Assembly: GCA_038253825.1 (NCBI GenBank)
Contig: JBBSGT010000055.1
Span: 1-7,442, forward strand
Origin: JACDET01 sp038253825
GTDB taxonomy: Bacteria > Patescibacteriota > Microgenomatia > Levybacterales > UBA12049
DNA length: 7,442 nt
Direction: 5' to 3'
The position numbers and the translations under genes are program-made. The notes beneath the pieces are model-generated. The model was not told where the DNA came from, made no database searches, and saw nothing but the letters and a program-made list of their open reading frames with translations. Shown one piece after another: positions 1 to 6,211 of this stretch (the stretch's first letter is position 1; every line of letters begins with the position of its first letter).

Positions 1-2
1 AT

Positions 3-116
3 GTCTGGAATACGACAAAAGACAAACTGTCAAACAACCAGGATAAAAATTTTGAGGAGACAAAACAAAAATTTATACAGCTAACGAATAACCAATTTTT
101 CCCCTATCAAATCTGA
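3..116 (+). CDS. Possible C-terminal tail of an unidentified protein (5' end outside window)
   Basis: A reading frame is open from the left edge and ends in TGA at 114-116, giving 37 codons. The peptide is rich in Lys, Asn, Gln and Glu and ends in FFPYQI, which looks like an ordinary soluble protein tail. The other two + frames close earlier (46 and 84). The frame would converge on the - strand gene that stops at 135, leaving an 18-base gap typical of this compact DNA. There is no start codon and no recognisable domain, so the call rests only on frame openness and residue composition. It would be the only gene in the window using TGA as its stop, which counts slightly against it. Confidence 0.3.
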   Translation, partial: VWNTTKDKLSNNQDKNFEETKQKFIQLTNNQFFPYQI

Positions 117-134
117 CATTCTGTTTTGCGGTTG

Positions 135-593
135 CTATATGTTGTGCTCTGCTCGTCTTGCTAATTCTTCCTCATATTCTTTATCTGTTCGTTCCTGCAG
201 TCTAGTACCATCGGGAGTGATAAGATGTCCAGGCACAAGCTGCCTGCAATAGACATCAATAGATGTAACAGTAAATTTATCCGTTATTCCTGAATCCACT
301 TTCTCATTGTTAAGCGCTGCCTTTCCTACAGAAATTCTTCCTAAAAGACCAAATCCTGAAGTAAATGCTAAAGGGTTCACATGATAAGGATATCGATTGA
401 GACGTTCTGGTGGAAATATTTGATACATTATTCCTTTATCTATTCTCTCAGTGTAAAGTTTAACTGGGACGTTAGGTTGAAATACTTCTGCACTTACAGC
501 TACATGCAAATTTGGACTGGATCCGTAAAAGTCATCAGGTTCATATCCTTCAAAAAAAGGTTGCAGTGGTATTGCTCTGATTGGCTCTGTCAT
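135..593 (-). CDS. Orphan hypothetical protein, 152 aa
   Basis: I do not recognise this protein. It starts with ATG at 593 and stops with TAG at 135. It has no signal peptide and no membrane segment, so a soluble cytoplasmic protein is likely. The first 70 residues are rich in Pro, Phe and Tyr (for example PLQPFFEGYEPDDFYG), with alternating hydrophobic stretches near 28-62 that suggest beta strands. A Gly-rich segment, FGLLGRISVGKAAL, lies near 81-94. The last 25 residues are highly charged and probably helical (RTDKEYEEELARRAEH). There is a single cysteine, near residue 116. The start is supported by a consensus TATAAT 8 bases upstream, with no ribosome binding site between. It lies downstream of tRNA-His on the same strand but has its own promoter. 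No function can be assigned. Confidence 0.7.
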   Translation of the reverse strand: MTEPIRAIPLQPFFEGYEPDDFYGSSPNLHVAVSAEVFQPNVPVKLYTERIDKGIMYQIFPPERLNRYPYHVNPLAFTSGFGLLGRISVGKAALNNEKVDSGITDKFTVTSIDVYCRQLVPGHLITPDGTRLQERTDKEYEEELARRAEHNI

Positions 594-601
594 TGCTTGA
601 T

Positions 602-607
602 ATTATA
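602..607 (-). promoter_or_regulatory. -10 element for the 152-aa gene, predicting a leaderless mRNA
   Basis: A perfect TATAAT (read on the - strand) sits 8 bases before the ATG at 593, directly preceded by TG. With a normal -10 to +1 distance, transcription would start about 2 bases before the ATG. I see no convincing -35 at 16-18 bp spacing. Confidence 0.45.
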
Positions 608-646
608 CATAAATAACTATCAACCCACATATTTTGTATGAGAAGT

Positions 647-663
647 AGTTTGATATACAAACT
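647..663. repeat. 17-base perfect dyad AGTTTG-ATATA-CAAACT
   Basis: The arms are 6 bases each around a 5-base centre. It lies 15 bases past the tRNA-His 3' end and about 40 bases upstream of the -10 box of the 152-aa gene. It could be an operator for that gene or a weak stem that ends tRNA transcription. No T-run follows on either strand, so it is not a standard intrinsic terminator. Confidence 0.35.
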
Positions 664-678
664 TGAGGATAGAAAACT

Positions 679-754
679 TGGGGTAGCTAACGGGGATCGA
701 ACCCGCGACATTCAGTACCACAAACTGACGCTCTACCACTGAGCTATAGCCACC
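679..754 (-). tRNA. tRNA-His (anticodon GUG)
   Basis: This is a complete cloverleaf on the - strand. The acceptor stem GTGGCTA pairs with TAGCTAC, with one G-T pair. The D arm is GCTC-AGTGGTA-GAGC. The anticodon stem TCAGT/ACTGA encloses the loop TTGTGGT, giving anticodon GTG. The T arm is GCGGG-TTCGATC-CCCGT. An extra G (position -1, at 754) lies opposite the discriminator C73 (at 682), the hallmark of bacterial tRNA-His recognised by HisRS. The 3' CCA is encoded (681-679), so nucleotidyltransferase is not needed to build it. An extended -10 promoter lies 24 bases upstream. Fold, anticodon and identity elements agree, so the call is very secure. Confidence 0.96.
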
Positions 755-784
755 ATTTCAGGTTTTGATCTAAACCTACAGTGT

Positions 785-813
785 ATTATAGCAATTTTAG
801 GGGAAAGTATAAA
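785..813 (-). promoter_or_regulatory. Promoter of tRNA-His
   Basis: Read on the - strand, TTTATA at 813-808 (4 of 6 matches to TTGACA) is followed by 17 bases and then TATAAT at 790-785. The -10 carries the extended motif TGC immediately upstream (793-791). The predicted transcription start is near 778, giving a 24-base leader before the tRNA. A perfect extended -10 in front of a stable RNA gene is good support. Confidence 0.6.
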
Positions 814-873
814 GTTCTGAAGTAAATTAACTCTGATGAAATTTTTTCCTGCCTCATCTACATCACTTGCAAG

Positions 874-890
874 ATCATCAGGTTGATGAT
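874..890. repeat. 17-base perfect dyad downstream of the antiporter gene
   Basis: ATCATCA and TGATGAT flank a 3-base centre, GGT. The dyad starts 23 bases after the antiporter stop codon, where a 3' mRNA hairpin would protect or end the transcript. The 7-bp stem is AT-rich and the T-run after it is poor, so it is at best a weak terminator. Confidence 0.3.
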
Positions 891-912
891 GTTCCATATC
901 AAAATGTAAAGG

Positions 913-2592
913 TTAGTTTTTTCTTTTATTGATATCTATAAGATGCTTTTCTCGTTCTTCTTGAAACTGCCGTTCATCCAATCCTAATCTTGTAATCATA
1001 TGAGTCGCGTACTTCGCACCTAAATAATGCGGCATCAGGACATATGTGGCCCCATGTTCGTAGAGACGTTTCGCATCTTCCAATTCTCGGGCTCTCACGA
1101 TTATAATTGCTTTTTTGTTGATTGCTCGAATATATTTAATTAGCAATGCGTTAACTTTTACGTTTGGAATTGTGGAGACACAGAGTTTGATATTTTGCAG
1201 TTGTAACTCTTGAAGAAATTCTCTATCTTCAACATCCCCATAACGAAACGGCATCTGCGCTGTTTCTAAATCTGCAATCATATCAGGATTATAGTCAACG
1301 ACAAGATAATCTTTCTCTAACTTTTGGAAAGTCTCGACAAAGTCATGCCCTACTCTATCAAAACCGAAAAGCACTAGTTGATGTTGCGATTCTGATGATT
1401 GCATGTTTTTATTGCTGTTGTTAATTTCTAAATGTTTGAGTATTTTTTCCAAACGCACATACAAAAATTCTGAATAAGATATAAGATAGCTAGAACCAGC
1501 TATCGAAATCAAAGCAGTAAGCGTTATTAATGAAACTGTTGTTTGATCAAGATGTCTTACTGTCAAACCTACCGTTGCGAGAATTAAAGAAAATTCGCTC
1601 ACTTGTGCTAAAGCAACACCAACTTGAAAACCCTGCCGTGTTTTGTAACCCAACATATTCATCAAAATAAAAACAATAAATGGCTTCCCCACCAAAACAA
1701 AAAGAGACAGAATAAGTGCTGGAACAATGATTTGCGAAATTGTATTGAGCATCATCTGACTGCCAAGCAAAATGAAGAACAGTATGATAAAAAAATCACG
1801 AAGGGGTTTCAACCGTGATGCAATGCCATCTGCAAAGGGTGTAACAGATAGAGAAATACCGGCGAGCAATGCACCTACTTCGACTGAAAATCCTAAAAGA
1901 TAAAAGACACTTGCAAGACCTAGTCCCCACGTAATTGAAAAAAGAAAAAGCAGTTCTTGTGACTGCGCAAGATACTGTATTGTTTTAGGAAATACATATT
2001 TGCTGATAAGAAAAATTACTGTTCCCATTATAAATAATTTGCCGAGAAGGAGAAAAAGCATTTGCATACTATCACCATGTGGTGCATCGGTGAATGATGA
2101 AACAACAAGTAAAAGTCCGATCGCAACCAAATCTTGAACAAGCAGAAATCCAATCGTTATTTTTCCATAGAGTTTGGGTAAATCCCCTTTGTCAGAGAGG
2201 AGCTTAAGAATAATAATTGTACTACTAAAAGAAAGACAAATCCCAATATACAAAGCATGTATAAAACTCATATCAAGTGCCATTGAGATAAGTGCACCGT
2301 AAAACGCTGTCAAAATAATTTGTCCGAGCCCGCCAAGAAGTGATACCTTTCCAACTTCTTTGATAATTTTTGGGCTAAGGTTTAATCCCACAATAAACAA
2401 AAGAATTGTAATGCCAATTTTGGAAAAAAGTTCGATATAATCAGTAGACTTTACTAAATGAAGAAATTGTGGACCGATTATTATCCCTGCAAGAATATAA
2501 CCAACAACAAGTGGTTGTTTGAGAAAACGCATAACCAGAGAAAGAACTGTAGCGAGGACGACTATGATTGTAAACTGAAGAAATAATTCCAC
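913..2592 (-). CDS. CPA2 / Kef-type cation:proton antiporter with C-terminal RCK (TrkA-N) domain
   Basis: This 559-aa inner-membrane protein probably exchanges K+ or Na+ for H+ to control cytoplasmic pH and cation levels. Residues 1 to about 378 are almost continuously hydrophobic (around 12-13 membrane segments) and match the Na+/H+ exchanger fold. Seen in it are the CPA2 motif LLVQDLVAI with the Gln-Asp pair near 153-154, EVGALLAG (238-245), KPLRDFFIILFFILLG (262-277) and AQVSEFSLIL (329-338). A short Asn/Ser-rich linker (about 390-403) leads to a Rossmann RCK_N domain: LVLFGFDRVG (406-415) and the ribose-binding Asp in VVDYNPD near 433. The nucleotide loop is GFDRVG, with Asp replacing the usual middle Gly. 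There is no second RCK_C domain. The start is GTG; an ATG two bases upstream is out of frame. It lies 31 bases after murI on the same strand, so co-transcription is possible. The family is secure, the ion is not. Confidence 0.92.
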   Translation of the reverse strand: MELFLQFTIIVVLATVLSLVMRFLKQPLVVGYILAGIIIGPQFLHLVKSTDYIELFSKIGITILLFIVGLNLSPKIIKEVGKVSLLGGLGQIILTAFYGALISMALDMSFIHALYIGICLSFSSTIIILKLLSDKGDLPKLYGKITIGFLLVQDLVAIGLLLVVSSFTDAPHGDSMQMLFLLLGKLFIMGTVIFLISKYVFPKTIQYLAQSQELLFLFSITWGLGLASVFYLLGFSVEVGALLAGISLSVTPFADGIASRLKPLRDFFIILFFILLGSQMMLNTISQIIVPALILSLFVLVGKPFIVFILMNMLGYKTRQGFQVGVALAQVSEFSLILATVGLTVRHLDQTTVSLITLTALISIAGSSYLISYSEFLYVRLEKILKHLEINNSNKNMQSSESQHQLVLFGFDRVGHDFVETFQKLEKDYLVVDYNPDMIADLETAQMPFRYGDVEDREFLQELQLQNIKLCVSTIPNVKVNALLIKYIRAINKKAIIIVRARELEDAKRLYEHGATYVLMPHYLGAKYATHMITRLGLDERQFQEEREKHLIDINKRKN

Positions 2593-2603
2593 ATATTTAT
2601 AGT

Positions 2604-2609
2604 ACTATA
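2604..2609 (-). promoter_or_regulatory. Possible -10 element of the antiporter gene
   Basis: TATAGT (5 of 6 matches, - strand) ends 11 bases before the GTG start and predicts a leader of about 5 bases. The -35 region, inside the end of murI, is poor, so the gene may instead depend on read-through from murI. There is no Shine-Dalgarno in the 31-base gap. Confidence 0.3.
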
Positions 2610-2623
2610 TTGTGCCATAAGAA

Positions 2624-3415
2624 TTAAAGAGTAACCATCTTAATTGACATCTTTATACCTATATAATTTTCTCCAATTTGTGACATATGTGTCTTATTTC
2701 CGGTTGTATAAAATGCATCGGGTAAATTTCTCTGTGTAACCAATAAACCATTGTGTGTCAAAATTCGTCTCACTTGATGCGCAATCGCAGTACCAGAGTT
2801 AAGAAGTTTTATATGTTTTCCGAGCATCTTCTCTAATAGTTTGTGTATAAAAGGGAAATGGGTACATCCTAATACTAAGACATCAATATTTTCTTTTTGA
2901 AAAAGTAAAACGTAGTTATGCAGAACTTTTTCGATATTACTTCCTGAGATAATACCTTTTTCGATCAATGGAACTAATTCATCGGTTCCATGATTACTCA
3001 CAAAGTAACCCTGAGCAAATTTTTCAATGAGTTCGTTCTGATAAACGCTTTTTGCTGTTAAGGTTGTGGAAAGTACACCAATGCGTTTCGTTTTTGACTG
3101 TTCAACAGCTTTTTTGATAACAGGTACTGTACCTATAAGAGGAATATCGGGATATGTTTCTCTCAGTTGCGCAATGCAGCTAACTGTAATTGTATTGCAG
3201 GCAATAACAATTGTTTTAACCTTTTGCTGCAAAAGAAAATCAATCATTCTACACGCCAGGTGATAAATCTCTTCTCTTTGTCGTTTTCCATAAGGAATGT
3301 TTCGTGAATCTCCTATATAGATAATTGACTCTTCAGGAAGTTCCTGTTGAATTTCTTTAAGAACCGTTAACCCACCAATTCCAGAATCAAGAATGCCGAT
3401 CGGATGATTTTTCAT
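2624..3415 (-). CDS. murI: Glutamate racemase
   Basis: MurI interconverts L- and D-glutamate in the cytoplasm, supplying D-Glu for peptidoglycan stem peptides. Visible motifs, numbered from the proposed start: the N-terminal GILDSGIGGLTV with Asp10 and Ser11, IYIGDSRNIPYGKR near 32-45, the first catalytic Cys in IACNT (Cys73), and the second in LGCTHFPF (Cys184, with His186). With 263 aa it has the usual family length. The frame extends four codons further, to an ATG at 3427, but that ATG and the next overlap the -10 box. The transcript should begin near 3419, so the ATG at 3415 is the likely start. The segment FVSNHGTDELVPL replaces the more usual Cys/Pro-containing version before LVPL, a minor deviation. 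It diverges from enolase through a shared promoter region and is followed at 31 bases by the antiporter gene. Confidence 0.95.
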   Translation of the reverse strand: MKNHPIGILDSGIGGLTVLKEIQQELPEESIIYIGDSRNIPYGKRQREEIYHLACRMIDFLLQQKVKTIVIACNTITVSCIAQLRETYPDIPLIGTVPVIKKAVEQSKTKRIGVLSTTLTAKSVYQNELIEKFAQGYFVSNHGTDELVPLIEKGIISGSNIEKVLHNYVLLFQKENIDVLVLGCTHFPFIHKLLEKMLGKHIKLLNSGTAIAHQVRRILTHNGLLVTQRNLPDAFYTTGNKTHMSQIGENYIGIKMSIKMVTL

Positions 3416-3425
3416 AAATCGCATC

Positions 3426-3455
3426 ATTATCGCATGTTTTTGAAAGTCTTGTCAA
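3426..3455 (-). promoter_or_regulatory. murI promoter (consensus -35, extended -10)
   Basis: Read on the - strand, a perfect TTGACA (3455-3450) is followed by 18 bases and then GATAAT (3431-3426). The extended -10 motif TGC precedes it (3434-3432). The start is predicted near 3419, four bases before the ATG at 3415. The last two bases of the -10 are also the first two of the upstream ATG at 3427, which rules that codon out as the start for this transcript. Confidence 0.7.
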
Positions 3456-3477
3456 AAGAATGCAAAAGCATTACAAT
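3449..3477 (+). promoter_or_regulatory. eno promoter sharing its -35 with murI
   Basis: TTGTCA (3449-3454, 5 of 6), a 17-base spacer, then TACAAT (3472-3477, 5 of 6). The start is predicted near 3484, three bases before the enolase ATG at 3487. The -35 overlaps the opposite-strand murI -35 (3450-3455) by five bases, because TTGTCAA reads TTGACAA on the other strand. Confidence 0.65.
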
Positions 3478-3486
3478 AAACTTCTA

Positions 3487-4776
3487 ATGAAAATAAAATC
3501 GATTTATGCAAGACAAATTCTCGACTCTCGGGGCAATCCGACTGTCGAATGTGATGTAATGCTCGAAGATGGAACACTCGGAAGAGCTGCTGTACCATCA
3601 GGCGCATCAACCGGTTCTCATGAAGCAATCGAGCTGCGAGATGGGGATAAAACGAAATATCTGGGCAAAGGAGTTCTGAAAGCCGTTGAGAATGTAAACA
3701 CTACTATTGCCAAAGAGATAGTTGGTAAAAATGCTGGAGAGCAAAAAGATATTGATGAACTGATGTGCAACCTCGATGGAACTGAAAACAAAAGCAAATT
3801 GGGTGCAAATGCAATTCTTTCCGTTTCCTTAGCAGTTGCAAAAGCAGAAGCACATTCCCAAAAGCTTCCTCTCTATGCATATCTCAACAAAATCTCAGGA
3901 GTAAATAGTGATGCCATCAAACTTCCCCTGCCAATGATGAACATCATCAATGGCGGCCAGCATGCGAACTTTGCAACAGATATTCAGGAATTTATGATAC
4001 TTCCCATCGGCGCAAAAACATTTGCCGATGCACTGCGTATGGGATCGGAAGTGTTTCATCATTTAGCAAAAGTACTCCGCGAAAAGGGTTATGAAACAAC
4101 TGTTGGTGATGAAGGTGGATATGCTCCCCGAGTAAAGAATGGCAATGCTGAAGCACTCGAGTTAATTATCCAAGCCATTATGAATGCAGGGTATGATCCG
4201 GGTAATGATATCGTTTTGGGACTGGATGTTGCAGCCTCAGAACTAATGTCGGATGATAGGTATGTTCTGAAAGCTGAAAAGCAAACATTCTCCAGTCTTC
4301 AAATGGTTGATTGGTTAATCCAACTTTCTGAAAACTATCCAATCGTCTCGATTGAAGACGGTTTGGGAGAACGTGATTGGGATGGATGGATATTACAAAC
4401 AGGTTCTCTTGGAAAAAAATTACAGTTAGTTGGTGATGATAACTTGGTTACCAATACTTCATTTTTGGAAAAAGCAATCAAAGAAAAAGCAGGAAATGCA
4501 ATTCTTATCAAGTTAAACCAAATAGGAACATTGACAGAAACCATCTCTGCTATCACTATGGCGAATGACGCTGGTTGGAATAGTATTATTTCTCACCGTT
4601 CAGGAGAAACTGAAGACACGACGATTGCGCATCTCGCCGTCGGACTTGGCACGGGACAAATCAAAACAGGATCGCTTTCACGAACAGATCGAGTGGCAAA
4701 ATACAATGAACTTTTGAGAATTGAAGAGCAGCTTGGTGACAAAGTAATTTTTAAAAACCCCTTCAATTCACATTAA
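3487..4776 (+). CDS. eno: Enolase (phosphopyruvate hydratase)
   Basis: Enolase converts 2-phosphoglycerate to phosphoenolpyruvate with Mg2+, a late glycolytic step in the cytoplasm. From the ATG at 3487 it is 429 aa, the normal length. The key residues fall at the numbers known for E. coli enolase: His159 (GGQHAN), Glu209 in GDEGGYAP, Mg ligands Asp246 (GLDVA), Glu290 (SIEDGLGE) and Asp317 (VGDDN), catalytic Lys342 (ILIKLNQ), His370-Arg371-Ser372 (ISHRSGETEDT) and Lys393 (GQIKTGS). The amino end IKSIYARQILDSRGNPTVE is also canonical. The frame reaches back to an ATG at 3460, but that lies within the promoter spacer and adds nine residues the family lacks. There is no Shine-Dalgarno; the predicted leader is about 3 bases. 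VGDDN-LVTN has Asn where Leu is usual. The gene is followed 60 bases later by the deacetylase. Confidence 0.98.
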   Translation: MKIKSIYARQILDSRGNPTVECDVMLEDGTLGRAAVPSGASTGSHEAIELRDGDKTKYLGKGVLKAVENVNTTIAKEIVGKNAGEQKDIDELMCNLDGTENKSKLGANAILSVSLAVAKAEAHSQKLPLYAYLNKISGVNSDAIKLPLPMMNIINGGQHANFATDIQEFMILPIGAKTFADALRMGSEVFHHLAKVLREKGYETTVGDEGGYAPRVKNGNAEALELIIQAIMNAGYDPGNDIVLGLDVAASELMSDDRYVLKAEKQTFSSLQMVDWLIQLSENYPIVSIEDGLGERDWDGWILQTGSLGKKLQLVGDDNLVTNTSFLEKAIKEKAGNAILIKLNQIGTLTETISAITMANDAGWNSIISHRSGETEDTTIAHLAVGLGTGQIKTGSLSRTDRVAKYNELLRIEEQLGDKVIFKNPFNSH

Positions 4777-4790
4777 TTTCATTTTCCTCA

Positions 4791-4819
4791 TTGCGAAATT
4801 ATTTCATTGGATTTACAAT
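4791..4819 (+). promoter_or_regulatory. Possible promoter of the polysaccharide deacetylase gene
   Basis: TTGCGA (4791-4796, 4 of 6), a 17-base spacer and TACAAT (4814-4819, 5 of 6) predict a start near 4826 and an 11-base leader with no Shine-Dalgarno. A second -10-like TATATC, preceded by TGT, lies at 4828-4833, very close to the ATG at 4837. The 60-base gap after eno holds no clear terminator, so some read-through from eno is possible. Confidence 0.4.
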
Positions 4820-4836
4820 AAGACTGTTATATCAAC

Positions 4837-5796
4837 ATGAAACGATACGCTGCTATTTTCTTCGCTCTGTTGCTTTTGTTTTCTCTTTTCTTGAGATCTG
4901 TCTCACCTACTTTTGCACAGTCAGTATCGCCAATTGTTTCTGTCTCAGCAACACCCCCCAGTCTTTCATCGTTTCCGACCCTCTTCCCGACAAATACTCC
5001 CGCACCCACACCCGTAACAACTCTTCCTCTTCTTGATCAGTTGAATGCTCTTGGCAATCCATCGACCACCGATCCTACGCCGGTTGCAACGGGCGCCGCT
5101 GCTCCACTTACTCCCTCGTACTCAGGTGATTATTGTCTCAATATCCCGGTGATTATGTATCATCATATTGAACCGCTGGATATTGCGACACAACTGGGAC
5201 ATGAGCCTTTGACCGTTGATAGCGGCATCTTTGAGAATCAAGTTAAATATTTAATCGATCATAAATACCAACCTATTGCGTTGGAAGACCTCATCACAGC
5301 ATTGCGCAACCATGGAACTTTACCCGAAAAAAGTGTCGTTATAACTGTGGATGACGGCTATATTGATGATTACACCTATGGTTTTATGATGGCAAAAAAA
5401 TATCATGTTATTATGAATTTTATGATTCCCACTGGACTTATCGGGCAACCTGATTATATGACTTGGGATCATTTGAAGGAAATGGCCGCAAGCCCATACG
5501 CCAAAATTTATAATCACACCACATCTCACGCAGCTTTGGGACTTATTGATCAGGATAAAATTGTTCAGGAAGTAACCAACGCCAACCAAGAGCTGGAGAA
5601 AAATTTGGGTATCAAAAATGATATCGTTGTGTATCCCTATGGTTCATATAGTGATTTAGCAATCGATACGCTCAAACAATTAAATATAGTTGCAGCAGTT
5701 TCTACGGATCCGGGAACCAATGAATGCACTTCCAATATCATGAAACTCCCCCGTGTCAGAGTCGGCAACGCACCACTAAGTGATTACGGTTATTAG
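4837..5796 (+). CDS. Secreted/membrane-anchored polysaccharide deacetylase (CE4, NodB domain)
   Basis: This 319-aa enzyme is predicted to remove N-acetyl groups from a cell-surface glycan, either peptidoglycan or a poly-GlcNAc-type polymer. Residues 1-28 form a signal peptide: MKRY, a hydrophobic core about 5-19, and a possible cleavage after TFA near 27. Residues about 30-95 are a Pro/Thr/Ser/Ala-rich linker (for example PTNTPAPTPVTTLP) that would hold the enzyme away from the membrane. The NodB domain starts at IPVIMYHHIEP (103-113), the opening typical of the PgaB/IcaB-like branch. Motif 1 is VVITVDDGY with the catalytic and metal Asp pair 172-173. Motif 2 is NHTTSH with zinc ligands His227 and His231. 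Motif 3 is VVYPYGSYS (264-272). The C terminus ends soon after KLPRVRVG, as in short members. The substrate cannot be read from the sequence. Confidence 0.9.
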   Translation: MKRYAAIFFALLLLFSLFLRSVSPTFAQSVSPIVSVSATPPSLSSFPTLFPTNTPAPTPVTTLPLLDQLNALGNPSTTDPTPVATGAAAPLTPSYSGDYCLNIPVIMYHHIEPLDIATQLGHEPLTVDSGIFENQVKYLIDHKYQPIALEDLITALRNHGTLPEKSVVITVDDGYIDDYTYGFMMAKKYHVIMNFMIPTGLIGQPDYMTWDHLKEMAASPYAKIYNHTTSHAALGLIDQDKIVQEVTNANQELEKNLGIKNDIVVYPYGSYSDLAIDTLKQLNIVAAVSTDPGTNECTSNIMKLPRVRVGNAPLSDYGY

Positions 5797-5850
5797 AAAA
5801 ATGGAGAGAGTGGTTTTTAGTACACTGAGGACATAAGCTTCATTTTTTTA

Positions 5851-6165
5851 CTACACAACAGTTTTTTCTATCCAGCGAAGAAGTTCGTCATTTGCATCAA
5901 AAGGAGTAAACGTTATCATGGGAAATTCTTCAATTGTTGTCATTTTAACATCTGCAATGATCGCATCTTTATGCTTATTTAACGTATAAGATGTAACAGT
6001 AAAGTAATCCATATCTTGTATTTTACCTTTCCATAAGAACCTAGCAGGAGCTTGTATAAATTGACCACCTGTAACAAGCTTTTTATCAAGAAGCGAGTTA
6101 AGAATTTCATCTGCGTCCTTTTTTGTTTCTGCACTAATTTCAACTTTTAGATATTTTGGATTCAT
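5851..6165 (-). CDS. CutA1-like protein (divalent-cation tolerance family)
   Basis: At 104 aa this has the size of CutA1, a small trimeric ferredoxin-like protein linked to divalent metal tolerance. Matching features are the helix-forming SAETKKDADEILNSLLDKKLV (11-31), the segment leading to FLWKGKI (43-49) that corresponds to the family's Y-W-x-G-K motif, a following strand DYFTVTSYTLNKHKDAI, and the C-terminal DELLRWIEKTV (93-103) resembling the family's closing Tyr-x-x-Trp-Ile helix. The usual HPYEVP stretch is replaced by TIEEFPMITF, and no Cys or His metal ligand is obvious, so a role in copper tolerance should not be assumed. The ATG at 6165 coincides with the transcription start predicted from TGCTATACT. 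The gene converges on the deacetylase with a 54-base gap. Confidence 0.72.
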   Translation of the reverse strand: MNPKYLKVEISAETKKDADEILNSLLDKKLVTGGQFIQAPARFLWKGKIQDMDYFTVTSYTLNKHKDAIIADVKMTTIEEFPMITFTPFDANDELLRWIEKTVV

Positions 6166-6171
6166 GTAAGA

Positions 6172-6180
6172 AGTATAGCA
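6172..6180 (-). promoter_or_regulatory. Extended -10 promoter of the cutA-like gene
   Basis: TGCTATACT on the - strand (extended TGn plus a 5 of 6 hexamer) ends 6 bases before the ATG. The usual spacing puts +1 on the A of the start codon, which means a truly leaderless mRNA. There is no clear -35, which an extended -10 can do without. Confidence 0.5.
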
Positions 6181-6211
6181 AATAGCTCTAAGAGAATATA
6201 CTATCTGGTTA

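Larger units (their letters stand above)
733..897 (-). other. Possible 54-codon small ORF or former C-terminal extension of the antiporter
   Basis: This stretch fills the 158-base gap between the antiporter stop and tRNA-His. In exactly the antiporter frame, reading continues past its TAA (913-915) through five sense codons to an ATG at 897, then on to TAG at 733. The first 20 residues (MEHHQPDDLASDVDEAGKNF) look protein-like and acidic. The remainder runs through the tRNA promoter and 22 bases into the tRNA gene, so the full frame is unlikely to be a conserved protein. It could be a decayed tail of the antiporter, a small protein, or chance. A dyad, ATCATCA-GGT-TGATGAT, lies inside it at 874-890. 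No Shine-Dalgarno or -10 decides the question. Confidence 0.2.

Noticed and set aside
381..641. Open + strand frame opposite the orphan gene and its promoter
   Set aside because: It is antisense to a better-supported gene, has a composition rich in Trp, Tyr, Phe and Cys unlike a normal protein, and lacks a promoter or ribosome binding site.
4775..4800. Inverted repeat AATTTC...GAAATT after enolase as a terminator
   Set aside because: The arms are 6 bases, entirely AT-rich apart from one pair, with a 14-base loop and no proper T-run, and they overlap the proposed promoter of the next gene.
4827..5009. Open - strand frame opposite the deacetylase signal peptide and linker
   Set aside because: It is a shadow of the low-complexity coding DNA on the other strand; the deacetylase frame is supported by its motifs.
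5772..5818. ACCACT...AGTGGT followed by TTTT at the end of the deacetylase as a terminator
   Set aside because: The loop would be over 30 bases and the left arm lies inside the coding sequence; this is not a convincing intrinsic terminator.
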